From Zobellia roscoffensis (GTDB lineage Bacteria > Bacteroidota > Bacteroidia > Flavobacteriales > Flavobacteriaceae): DNA of 64,000 bases. A program made the translations under genes and the position numbers. The stretch is from positions 1,424,504 through 1,488,503 of the forward strand of contig NZ_JADDXT010000002.1 of assembly GCF_015330165.1 (NCBI RefSeq), written 5' to 3'. This document shows positions 37,676-45,859 of the stretch, piece after piece. The notes under the pieces were generated by a model. It was not told the DNA's origin. It saw only the letters and a program-made list of their open reading frames with translations, and made no database searches. The first letter of the stretch is position 1; every line of letters begins with the position of its first letter.

Positions 37676-38470
37676 ATGAATCGCACGAAAATTGCTCTTT
37701 TTATCTTTTCTATGGCCCTAATGGCCTGTAATTCTACCAAGCCAACCGTTGCTGAAGCTGGTTGGGAAGACATGTTTAACGGTAAGAGCCTGGATGGATG
37801 GACCACAAAAATTCATCATTATGAAACAGGTGATAATTTTGGTGATACGTTCCGTGCTGAAGATGGTATGATCAAGGTACGTTATGATAAATATGAAGGC
37901 GATTTTAACGACAGATTTGGACATTTATATTTTGACAAGCCGTACTCTAGTTTTCATTTGTCCATGGAATATAGATTTGTGGGAGACCTTCATCCGGGTG
38001 CGCCCATTTTTACAGAGATGAACAGTGGTGTCATGTACCATTCTCAAGACCCAAGAACGATGTTGAAAGAACAGAACTGGCCCATTTCCGTAGAAATGCA
38101 GTTTCTTGGCGGAATAAAAGAAGGCGAAGCTAGGCCTACAGGTAATATGTGCTCCCCAGGAACTGAAATTGAATATGAGGGCAAGATTTACCTAAGCCAT
38201 TGTTTACGATCTTCTTCCAAAACCTATTATGGCGACCAATGGGTAAAAGCCGAATTGATTGTTAGAGGAGATTCTTTGGTAACGCAAATTATTAATGGGC
38301 AAGTAGTTTTGGAATACACCAAACCCCAAGTAGGTGGAGGTACCGTTGTTGGTTATGATCCCAAACAAAAAGAAGATGGCAAACTGTTGAAAGAAGGTAT
38401 GATCGCTTTGCAGAGCGAAGGGCAGCCTATCGACTTTAGAAATGTTAAAATCAAAAATTTAGAACCTTAA
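37676..38470 (+). CDS. DUF1080 (3-keto-disaccharide hydrolase-like) lipoprotein
   Basis: The 264-residue protein has a lipoprotein signal (ALMACNS, Cys18) followed by a single DUF1080 jelly-roll domain: EDMFNGKSLDGWTTK, FHLSMEYRFVGDLHPG, NSGVMYHSQ, VEMQFLGG and the closing IALQSEGQPIDFRNVKIKNL. DUF1080 proteins include 3-keto-glucoside hydrolases and act on surface or periplasmic glycans. It is 40 bp after the DUF5009 gene, so the two probably form an operon. It is convergent with the VOC gene (8-bp gap), without a strong shared terminator. Confidence 0.88.
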   Translation: MNRTKIALFIFSMALMACNSTKPTVAEAGWEDMFNGKSLDGWTTKIHHYETGDNFGDTFRAEDGMIKVRYDKYEGDFNDRFGHLYFDKPYSSFHLSMEYRFVGDLHPGAPIFTEMNSGVMYHSQDPRTMLKEQNWPISVEMQFLGGIKEGEARPTGNMCSPGTEIEYEGKIYLSHCLRSSSKTYYGDQWVKAELIVRGDSLVTQIINGQVVLEYTKPQVGGGTVVGYDPKQKEDGKLLKEGMIALQSEGQPIDFRNVKIKNLEP

Positions 38471-38477
38471 GAAACCT

Positions 38478-38864
38478 CTATTTTTCGTAGAGTTCAAGAG
38501 GAAGGTCATCTGGGTCCGCAAAGAAAGTAAATTTGCGGCCTGTGAATTCATCGGTTCTGATGGGTTCAACATCTACTCCTTTTTTAATAAGTCTTTCTCT
38601 TTCTTCTGAAACATTATCCACTTCAAAGGCTAAATGGCGCAGACCTTGAGCTTCTGGCCGTGAAGGACGTTGCGGTGGATTAGGAAACGAAAAAAGCTCT
38701 AAGATATACTCTCCATTAAGAGCAAGATCTAATTTATATGATTCTCGTTCTTTTCTGAATACTTCATTTAATATTTTCAAGCCCAGAATTTCAACATAAA
38801 AGTGCTTGGACTTTTGATAGTCTGAGCAAATAATGGCAATATGATGAATTTTATTGAAGGCCAT
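38478..38864 (-). CDS. VOC family protein (glyoxalase I-like)
   Basis: This 128-residue protein is a single vicinal-oxygen-chelate domain pair, with metal-ligand positions in KIHHIAIICSDY (His), YILELFSFPNPP (Glu), LRHLAFEVDN (His) and LPLELYEK (Glu). This layout matches the YaeR/SMU1112c-like group, whose substrate is unknown. It is the last gene of the apparent rnpA-ctpA-VOC minus-strand run, 18 bp after the protease gene. Confidence 0.88.
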   Translation of the reverse strand: MAFNKIHHIAIICSDYQKSKHFYVEILGLKILNEVFRKERESYKLDLALNGEYILELFSFPNPPQRPSRPEAQGLRHLAFEVDNVSEERERLIKKGVDVEPIRTDEFTGRKFTFFADPDDLPLELYEK

Positions 38865-38882
38865 AATTAAAGTGAAAAACTC

Positions 38883-40547
38883 TTATTTCAAGATGCCCCA
38901 ATATTTGTCTTCATTACCCAAAAGTTCGGTAGCCGCTAAGATGGCATCATCGTTTTTTAGGTAATAATCATAAAGGCCTTCACGATAGAAATAACGTTTT
39001 ACGATTTCATCTTCTAGTTTGCTTTTTATTTCTCTTTGATAATCGTCTAAAGCAACAATTTTACTCTTTTCGATATCTAATAACAAGGCTCTAAAGTCGT
39101 TTTCAATAGCATCGTTAAAAATGACCTCTTCTTTGTTGGTCATTGCAGCTTTCAATGTTTTTTCGGTTTTAGTCTCGTATGAGAAATCACTTTTAGATAC
39201 AAAGGATTTAAACTCTTTATAATCGGCATCAGTGAATTTAAAACTGGACACATCCTTTATTTGATGCTTGTAGAAATAGTTTGTAGCGTAATCAAAAATA
39301 ACATTGTTGTTCATAAGAGCCGTGGTCAATTGGTTCGCTTTCGCGGATGCCACTTCAATATCTGGTAAAACGCCACCACCATCTTGTACCTTACGGCCAT
39401 TACGAGTGGTAAAGTCCTTAAAATTATTCTTTTTAACAGCGTTACCGTCTTCATCCCGGTTCCAGTAGTCCAATGACTGTATACAACGTCCAGAAGGCGT
39501 GTAATAGCGACTTATAGTAACTTTTAATTGTGTGCCATAAGTAAGCTTCAAAGGCCGCTGTACAAGCCCCTTTCCGAAGCTACGTGCGCCCATGACCACT
39601 GCACGATCTAAATCCTGCAAACCCCCGGAAACAATTTCGCTAGCGGAAGCACTACTACCATTTACTAAGACTACCAGTGGGATGTCCATATCTACAGGCT
39701 TGTTTCTAGTCTTATACTCGGTATTGAATTTTTTTACTTTCGATTTTGTGGTTACGATCAGTTCGCCTTTTTCTACAAAAAGATTGGTAACATTAATTGC
39801 CTCTGAAAGTAAACCCCCGGGATTATCTCTTAAATCTAATACGATTTTTTCTGCTCCTTCTCCTTTTAGGTCCACTAGAGCTTCTTTGGTCTGTGCAGAT
39901 GCTTTGGCGTTAAACCGAGATAGTACAATGTATCCCGTCTTTTCATCTATCATTTTATAGAACGGAACGGCGTCAACCTCTACAGCGGCACGGGTAATTG
40001 TGGCTACTTTAGTTTCGCCTTGTCTGTTATAGGTAACTTCAACTGCAGTATTATTGGCTCCTTTTAAAAGTTCACTAGCGTTATCGTCAAAATCCGAAAC
40101 CTTTATGGCGCCAATTTTAATAATTTCATCACCAGCTTTAAGTCCAGCTTTATCTGCAGGATAATCTTTGTAGGGCTCAACAATCAACAACCTGTCCTTA
40201 AAAGAGCGTACCAAAGCCCCAATTCCAGAATATTCACCGGCATTATTAATGCGATAGGTTTCTACGTCTTGTTCGTTTAGGAATTTAGTGTAGGGGTCAA
40301 GATCATCTAGCATGTTCTTTATGGCGGTATCCATAAGTTCTGCCGGGTTGGTCTCATCTACATAATTCATGTTCAATTCCTTGAACAGGGTAGTGAAAAT
40401 TTCAATTTGCTTGGCAATTTCGAAGAAATCACTTTTTACAAAACTACTGCCAGCCACTAAAACGACTATTGCAAAGGCAGGAATCAGTATTTTTTTGCCG
40501 AGCATTTTTTTCATCTTCTTGTATAATTTTTGAGGGTTTTTGGTCAT
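38883..40547 (-). CDS. S41 family C-terminal processing peptidase (CtpA-like)
   Basis: The 554-residue protein has an N-terminal membrane anchor or signal (KKILIPAFAIVVLVAGSSF), a PDZ domain (about 95-175, YSGIGALVRSFKDRLLIVEP...GLKAGDEIIKI) and the S41 protease core. The nucleophile serine is in VNGSSASASEIVSGGLQ and the general-base lysine is in SFGKGLVQ. Such periplasmic proteases trim C-termini of exported proteins and cell-wall enzymes. The start may be a few codons downstream (two further Met within the first 15 residues). It follows rnpA by 18 bp, a pairing common in Bacteroidota. Confidence 0.92.
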   Translation of the reverse strand: MTKNPQKLYKKMKKMLGKKILIPAFAIVVLVAGSSFVKSDFFEIAKQIEIFTTLFKELNMNYVDETNPAELMDTAIKNMLDDLDPYTKFLNEQDVETYRINNAGEYSGIGALVRSFKDRLLIVEPYKDYPADKAGLKAGDEIIKIGAIKVSDFDDNASELLKGANNTAVEVTYNRQGETKVATITRAAVEVDAVPFYKMIDEKTGYIVLSRFNAKASAQTKEALVDLKGEGAEKIVLDLRDNPGGLLSEAINVTNLFVEKGELIVTTKSKVKKFNTEYKTRNKPVDMDIPLVVLVNGSSASASEIVSGGLQDLDRAVVMGARSFGKGLVQRPLKLTYGTQLKVTISRYYTPSGRCIQSLDYWNRDEDGNAVKKNNFKDFTTRNGRKVQDGGGVLPDIEVASAKANQLTTALMNNNVIFDYATNYFYKHQIKDVSSFKFTDADYKEFKSFVSKSDFSYETKTEKTLKAAMTNKEEVIFNDAIENDFRALLLDIEKSKIVALDDYQREIKSKLEDEIVKRYFYREGLYDYYLKNDDAILAATELLGNEDKYWGILK

Positions 40548-40565
40548 AGACCGTCCCTTTAATTT

Positions 40566-40961
40566 CTAATTCTGTATGCCTGTATCTGGAGTATTTTTGT
40601 TTAAAAAACGCTTCAGTACCTCTTTCATCGTTTTTTCAACTTTGCCTTGAGATGGCATATCTCTACCAAGGTATAAAAATAGAAACGCAAAAGAGCCTTC
40701 ACTATTGTTAAAAACAAGGTGTTTGTTACCTCTATAACTTTCTCGCATTAAGCGCTTAATACGATTTCGTTTTACCGCACTTTTAAAATTCTTTTTGGGA
40801 GCGGTAACTCCAGCCTTTAAGCGTGTGTCTTCTGTAAATTGAACAGGAAGATAAATTAGTTTGATTGGAAATACAGAAACTGACTTCCCCTCGGCAAATA
40901 ATTGCTCGATAAGCTTTTTACTTTTCAGCTTTTCTTTTTTCGGGAAAGTGAAGTCGGACAT
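40566..40961 (-). CDS. rnpA: ribonuclease P protein component
   Basis: At 131 residues this is the normal length for RnpA, the protein subunit that helps the RNase P RNA bind pre-tRNA and release the 5' leader. Visible features are the N-terminal FPKKEKLKSKKLIEQLF and the RNR motif region in KNFKSAVKRNRIKRLMRESYR. It is not next to rpmH here, unlike in many other phyla. It heads a run with the CtpA-like and VOC genes. A terminator of the preceding M1 peptidase gene lies just upstream. Confidence 0.93.
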   Translation of the reverse strand: MSDFTFPKKEKLKSKKLIEQLFAEGKSVSVFPIKLIYLPVQFTEDTRLKAGVTAPKKNFKSAVKRNRIKRLMRESYRGNKHLVFNNSEGSFAFLFLYLGRDMPSQGKVEKTMKEVLKRFLNKNTPDTGIQN

Positions 40962-40976
40962 AAACGTTATTTAAAA

Positions 40977-41003
40977 AATTGCCCCCGTTTAACGGGGGCA
41001 ATT
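40977..41003 (-). terminator. terminator after the M1 peptidase gene
   Basis: The perfect hairpin AATTGCCCCCGTT / AACGGGGGCAATT is followed on the minus strand by a run of six T. It lies about 45 bp beyond the stop of the M1 peptidase gene and just upstream of rnpA. Confidence 0.88.
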
Positions 41004-41046
41004 ACAAATCTAATCATTGAAGAAAAAATAAACACTTTTTGGTTGT

Positions 41047-42909
41047 TTATTCCTCTGTATTCTGCCAAACATTATCTTCTTGATTGATGTCTGCCATCAA
41101 TTGGGAAGGGTCTATAACTACTGCTTTAATGGAGTCAACAGGTTTATTAATGGTAAAGTTGTAGTTAGATTGTGCCCATGGCCAATCTCCTAATACCGTT
41201 CGGTTTATTTGTGGGTACGGGTTTTCCTTTTCGCCTCTCATCATTCGTAGAGGAGCGTAAAAGGTCTCTTTTGTACCGTCTTCATAAATTACTAAAATAT
41301 CTAAGGGCATTGGCATTGCACCGGTACGTACCATGGAAACTTCGGTTTTGCCAGCATTGTCCTTAACATCGGTAATACCGTAATCTATAGTGTTTGTAGT
41401 TTGTGTCCAATCGGTCAAATACCAATCCAACTCCATGCCGGAAACCTTCTCAGCGGTACGCTTAATATCATTTGGAATAGGATGTTTGAACTTGAAGTCT
41501 TCGTAATATTTACGAATAGTCTCCATTAACTTGTCCTGCCCAATGATATAACCCAACTGCGATAGGAATATAGAACCTTTGCTATAAGCGGCAATACCGT
41601 ACGCAAAATTAAGATCGTAACGGTCTGCATGGGTAGTTTGCGGTTGTTCTTTACCTGAGTTTACCAAATTAAAATATCCCTTGTACGTGCCTTCAAGTGG
41701 ATTCTCTTTGTTCTCTTGCATCACCTCGTTCATGGCTAATGTAGAAATAAACGTTGTGAAACCTTCATCCATCCATTCGTGCTTAGATTCGTTAGTCGCT
41801 AAGATATGCTGAAACCAAGAATGGGCAAGCTCGTGAGCTGTTACCCCTGCCAGACTTTCAAATTTGCGCTCTCCGGTGATTAAAGTAGCCATGGCATATT
41901 CCATACCACCATCACCACCTTGAATTACGGAATACTGCTTGTATGGATATTCACCAATATTCTTACTAAAGAACTTCATAAACTCAGCTGTTTTAGGCTG
42001 AAGTTTTTTCCAATTTTCTATGATTTCTTTGTTATCCTTGTACAAGAAGTGAAGCATAGGGCCGTTTTCTACTTGTAACGTATCATGCAAATATTCAGGA
42101 TCTGCAGCCCACATAAAGTCATGTACCATAGGTGCTTTAAAGTGCCAAGTAAGTGTTTTTCCTTTCTGCTTTTTCACTTTGGTACCTGATGCTTCATAAC
42201 CATGACCAATCTCTTGTGGGTTTTGCAAGTAACCAGAACCACCAACAACATATTTCTTATCGATAGTCAATTTTACATCAAAATCTCCCCATACACCTTG
42301 AAATTCACGGGCAATGTATGGATCGGCATGCCAACCTTCAAAGTCGTATTCCGCTAGTTTAGGATACCACTGGCTCATAGATAGCGCAATACCTTCGGCA
42401 CTGTTTCTTCCTGAGCGACGCACTTGTACCGGCACTTGGCCTTTAAATTCCATTTCAAAAGTTGTTTTTCCTCCAGAAGGAATAGGCTTTGCCAATTCCA
42501 CAACTAAAATCGTCCCTTCTTCAACAAAATTCACTTTAGCACCATCCTGTGTAAGCGAGGAAGCATGTAAATAACCGATTTCATTTTCTTTGAGTCCTGC
42601 GATACGACTGTTTTTCTGCTCGTCCGTCATCCTTCCGTCTGGATCCGGAATACTCTGTAGACGCATATCCATTTCACTGCCCGGTTGAAAAGCATTGAAA
42701 AATAAGTGATAGTATACGCGAGTAAGCTCATCTGGAGAATTGTTGGTGTATACTAGCTTCTGAGTACCGGTGTACTGAAAACTCTCCACATCCATATCTA
42801 CCTCCATTGTATAATCTACGTGCTGTTGCCAATACGAGGTGTTTTGAGCAACTGCCACTTGCCCCATTAGGACAATAGCAACAGCGATTGATTTAAAAAA
42901 ATACTTCAT
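41047..42909 (-). CDS. M1 family zinc metallopeptidase
   Basis: The 620-residue exported protein (signal peptide about 1-21, QVAVAQ) is of the gluzincin aminopeptidase type. The zinc site is HELAHSWFQH (His359, Glu360, His363) with the third ligand Glu382 in EWMDEGF. A GAMEN-like segment reads GGDGGMEYAM (about 331-340). Beta-rich N-terminal and C-terminal domains complete the fold. It probably trims peptides in the periplasm or at the surface. It starts 6 bp after the S8 protease stop, so both peptidases are likely made from one transcript. Confidence 0.92.
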   Translation of the reverse strand: MKYFFKSIAVAIVLMGQVAVAQNTSYWQQHVDYTMEVDMDVESFQYTGTQKLVYTNNSPDELTRVYYHLFFNAFQPGSEMDMRLQSIPDPDGRMTDEQKNSRIAGLKENEIGYLHASSLTQDGAKVNFVEEGTILVVELAKPIPSGGKTTFEMEFKGQVPVQVRRSGRNSAEGIALSMSQWYPKLAEYDFEGWHADPYIAREFQGVWGDFDVKLTIDKKYVVGGSGYLQNPQEIGHGYEASGTKVKKQKGKTLTWHFKAPMVHDFMWAADPEYLHDTLQVENGPMLHFLYKDNKEIIENWKKLQPKTAEFMKFFSKNIGEYPYKQYSVIQGGDGGMEYAMATLITGERKFESLAGVTAHELAHSWFQHILATNESKHEWMDEGFTTFISTLAMNEVMQENKENPLEGTYKGYFNLVNSGKEQPQTTHADRYDLNFAYGIAAYSKGSIFLSQLGYIIGQDKLMETIRKYYEDFKFKHPIPNDIKRTAEKVSGMELDWYLTDWTQTTNTIDYGITDVKDNAGKTEVSMVRTGAMPMPLDILVIYEDGTKETFYAPLRMMRGEKENPYPQINRTVLGDWPWAQSNYNFTINKPVDSIKAVVIDPSQLMADINQEDNVWQNTEE

Positions 42910-42915
42910 GGTATA

Positions 42916-44547
42916 TTATAGTTTTATTTTTCCTCTAGATACATTGTCCGCCATTATCAAGGCGTTGTAGGCATTTACGATTTTTCCTGAAGTTGAAACT
43001 TCATCCAACGTAGCGGTATTGGCTGTATTTCCACCTAGAATGACATTAGCCCTTGGCGCAAGGCCGGATTCCATAATGATATGCTTTACCTGCGAAGCTT
43101 TTAATTTAGGGTAATATGAACGAATTAAAGCAGCAACACCGGCAACTGCAGGAGCAGCCATGGAAGTTCCTCCTTGATATTCATATTCGTTACCGGGCAT
43201 AGACGAGTATATTTCATCGCCAGGGGCAAAAACATCCACATTAATAGCTCCGTAGTTAGAGAATGTAGCTACCATTTCAGAACCGTATTTAGAAGCCAAA
43301 GCACCTACCGTAAGAACATTGTCCGCAATTTCAGGACCGTTATCTACTTGGTCATTAGGAAAATTAGGATTGGCAGGACTATCTAAGTCAGCACCTTCAT
43401 TACCAGCGGCATGCACAAAAAGCACATCGTTTTCTTCAGCATATTTAATGGCATCATAGACCCATTGGGCCTTAGGAGAAAATGCCTTTCCGAAACTACC
43501 ATTAATAATTTTTGCTCCGTTATCTACTGCATAGCGAATACCCAAAGCAATGTCTTTGTCATATTCATCACCATTTGGAACAGCACGAATACTCATGATT
43601 TCAACATTATTGGCAACGCCATTTGCCCCTTTGCCATTGTTTCTTTCCGCACCAATGATTCCTGCAACGTGTGTACCGTGGCTTTCGTCTTCCTCTCTAT
43701 TCTGTGGGTTTCCATTACCGTAACCAAGATTATTAATATCATAGGGGTCATCGCCAACGTCTTTTCTACCATTAAAATCTACATTGTAGTTGTAGTTCAA
43801 TTGATCGGTGAAATATTTAATACCTCCTTCAACTTGTTCTAATACCTCGGCAATAGAATCTTCATACGTTAACATTTGCGTTAAAATGCCTACGTTTTGT
43901 TGCATGGCCTCGTCCTTTGACTCAATACCGGCAAGGTCTTTTGTGGTATAGGTGTCTTTCCCCAATTCCTTTTTAACAGCTTCATCGGCATTCTTTACGG
44001 TTTGAAAGATTTGCTCGTATTGTGCTTTTTGTTGTGTTGCCTTGGCGTATTCCGTATCAACTTTTGTTTTGGCTTTAGCCTGAATAGCCGCATCGCCCAA
44101 CTTTAATCTAACGATACGGGTTGCTTCTAGTTGTTCATTATAAGATTCGCCTAAAAAGTTATATCCGTGAATATCGTCAACATAACCATTCTTGTCATTA
44201 TCTACGCCGTCTCCGGCCTTTTCACCTTTATTGGTCCAAAGTACATTCTTTAAATCTTCATGTTTAAGATCCATACCTGAATCTAGTACGGCAACGATAA
44301 CGGTTTCTCCTTTTTTATTTTTTATGATCTCAGCATAGGCCTTATCTACGCTCATTCCTGGAATGGTATCCGTAACAAGATCTAGATGACCCCAGTTTTG
44401 CTTTTCGGCATCTGAGAGGTCGGATATTTTTAATGGAGTAGTATCAATACTTTCGATTGGTGTAGATACCAATGCCGTAGAACCACAGCCCATAAGAATA
44501 AGGCCAGCGGATAAACCTATTAAAGGTCTTGAAAAAAATGAAGTCAT
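42916..44547 (-). CDS. S8 (subtilisin-like) serine protease lipoprotein
   Basis: The 543-residue protein has a lipoprotein signal (LILMGC, Cys21). The catalytic triad is Asp89 (VAVLDSGMDLKHEDL), His290 (SHGTHVAGI) and Ser462 (GGTSMAAPAVAG), with the oxyanion Asn in HAAGNEG. The Asp-His spacing is about 200 residues compared with about 30 in subtilisin. The extra part (about 130-260) is Ala/Lys/Glu/Gln-rich and probably helical. It may gate activity or bind partners. It heads a two-gene operon with the M1 peptidase; a TACCTTTG promoter box lies at 44662. Confidence 0.92.
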   Translation of the reverse strand: MTSFFSRPLIGLSAGLILMGCGSTALVSTPIESIDTTPLKISDLSDAEKQNWGHLDLVTDTIPGMSVDKAYAEIIKNKKGETVIVAVLDSGMDLKHEDLKNVLWTNKGEKAGDGVDNDKNGYVDDIHGYNFLGESYNEQLEATRIVRLKLGDAAIQAKAKTKVDTEYAKATQQKAQYEQIFQTVKNADEAVKKELGKDTYTTKDLAGIESKDEAMQQNVGILTQMLTYEDSIAEVLEQVEGGIKYFTDQLNYNYNVDFNGRKDVGDDPYDINNLGYGNGNPQNREEDESHGTHVAGIIGAERNNGKGANGVANNVEIMSIRAVPNGDEYDKDIALGIRYAVDNGAKIINGSFGKAFSPKAQWVYDAIKYAEENDVLFVHAAGNEGADLDSPANPNFPNDQVDNGPEIADNVLTVGALASKYGSEMVATFSNYGAINVDVFAPGDEIYSSMPGNEYEYQGGTSMAAPAVAGVAALIRSYYPKLKASQVKHIIMESGLAPRANVILGGNTANTATLDEVSTSGKIVNAYNALIMADNVSRGKIKL

Positions 44548-44661
44548 ATAGTTAAATAGAATTTAGTGTTTGATTTTAGACTATAAATTATGGTGAGCAA
44601 AAGGTTCAAATATGATTAAATTTTGCACTGAACCAACTCAATAGTTTAACATAAATGCCTG

Positions 44662-44669
44662 CAAAGGTA
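44662..44669 (-). promoter_or_regulatory. -7 promoter box for the S8/M1 peptidase operon
   Basis: On the minus strand this reads TACCTTTG, an exact TAnnTTTG match about 115 bp upstream of the S8 protease ATG. No -33 TTG was seen at standard spacing. The surrounding 44548-44908 gap holds this box and one doubtful small ORF only. Confidence 0.5.
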
Positions 44670-44746
44670 AGATTTGGCACAATTTTTTAACCGAATCGTA
44701 ATGTTTTTATGATTTTTTTATCGGAATAAGTAAGCCCTTACATAGT

Positions 44747-44875
44747 CTACAGCTCAAAGTCATCTTTTGTTTTAAGCTTTAAAGCATCATATAAACCTTG
44801 AATGTAAACCTTTTGATTAATGAGGATTATACCGAATCGTTTTTGTGTCAATACCCGCTTAAAATAGTGATACAC
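44747..44875 (-). CDS. possible small protein (GTG start)
   Basis: A 42-codon frame with GTG start ends in QKVYIQGLYDALKLKTKDDF followed by EL and a TAG stop. Its composition looks protein-like, and the frame is open for about 50 codons in an otherwise empty gap. No function or family is recognised. It could equally be the remnant of a longer lost gene or chance. Confidence 0.22.
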   Translation of the reverse strand: MYHYFKRVLTQKRFGIILINQKVYIQGLYDALKLKTKDDFEL

Positions 44876-44908
44876 ACCTATTTTCGTATACGATAATATG
44901 TTCTAATT

Positions 44909-45772
44909 TTATGAATTAAAAAGTTGGTCAAAAGTAAAAAGGTCATTCAGTCTGGCCCCTTTTTCGGTTTCTTTTAGCGTGCATATCTCATTATGCGCAT
45001 CATGCTCAAAAAACAGGTAATATTCTTCTGAAATAGCTTTGTTTAGAAATAATTCTTTCTCCGCCAATGTCAGAAGAGGACGCGTATCATAACCCATTAC
45101 ATAGGGCAAAGGAATATGCCCAACTGTGGGTAATAAATCTGCCATAAATACAAGTTGCTTTCCTTTATACGAAATATGAGGGAGCATTTGTTTGTCCGTA
45201 TGCCCATCAACAAAATGAATTCCAAAACCTAATTCCGAATCAATTTGGAAGCAATCTGATGTTCGTTCAATAAACTTCAATTGTCCGCTTTCTTGCATCG
45301 GCAGTAAATTTTCCTTTAAAAAGGAGGCCTTCTCTCTAGCGTTGGGCTCCGTAGCCCATTTCCAATGGTCTTTATTTGTCCAAAACGTAGCGTTCTTAAA
45401 TGCGGGTTCGTAACCTGTTCGATCTTTATTCCATTGAATGCATCCACCACAGTGGTCAAAATGTAGGTGTGTTAGAAATACATCGGTAATATCATCACGT
45501 GTAAAACCTATTTTCTTTAATGAACCATCAATAGAATGATTGCCCCACATATTGTAATAACCAAAGAACTTGTCTGATTGTTTGTTGCCCATGCCGGTAT
45601 CAATCAAAATTAACCGATTACCGTCTTCAATAAGCAAACTGCGTGCGGCTATATCTATTTGGTTATTGGCGTCTGCGGGATTGGTACGTTGCCAAATAGC
45701 TTTTGGCACTACGCCAAACATAGCACCGCCATCCAGCTTAAAATTTCCTGTCTCTAAGGGGTATAGTTGCAT
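44909..45772 (-). CDS. metallo-beta-lactamase fold hydrolase
   Basis: The 287-residue soluble protein has the MBL signature FLTHLHFDHCGG (HxHxDH zinc site). Further landmarks are an upstream strand LILIDTGMGNKQSD, a later ligand region FVDGHTDKQMLPHI and the C-terminal His in FEHDAHNE. The layout resembles the quorum-quenching lactonase/hydrolase group (AHL lactonase-like), but many such proteins act on other esters or thioesters, so no substrate is given. It lies 87 bp beyond the topoisomerase III gene in the same direction. Confidence 0.86.
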   Translation of the reverse strand: MQLYPLETGNFKLDGGAMFGVVPKAIWQRTNPADANNQIDIAARSLLIEDGNRLILIDTGMGNKQSDKFFGYYNMWGNHSIDGSLKKIGFTRDDITDVFLTHLHFDHCGGCIQWNKDRTGYEPAFKNATFWTNKDHWKWATEPNAREKASFLKENLLPMQESGQLKFIERTSDCFQIDSELGFGIHFVDGHTDKQMLPHISYKGKQLVFMADLLPTVGHIPLPYVMGYDTRPLLTLAEKELFLNKAISEEYYLFFEHDAHNEICTLKETEKGARLNDLFTFDQLFNS

Positions 45773-45859
45773 AGTATAAAATTAATGAATGGATTAGGAT
45801 TATGGGAAAATAGCCTGTTATAATTATGCAAAAGACCACATTGAATCAGAAAAGTACAT

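Noticed and set aside
31741..38470. A polysaccharide utilisation locus
   Set aside because: No SusC-like/SusD-like pair or hybrid two-component system is present; the genes are in mixed orientations.
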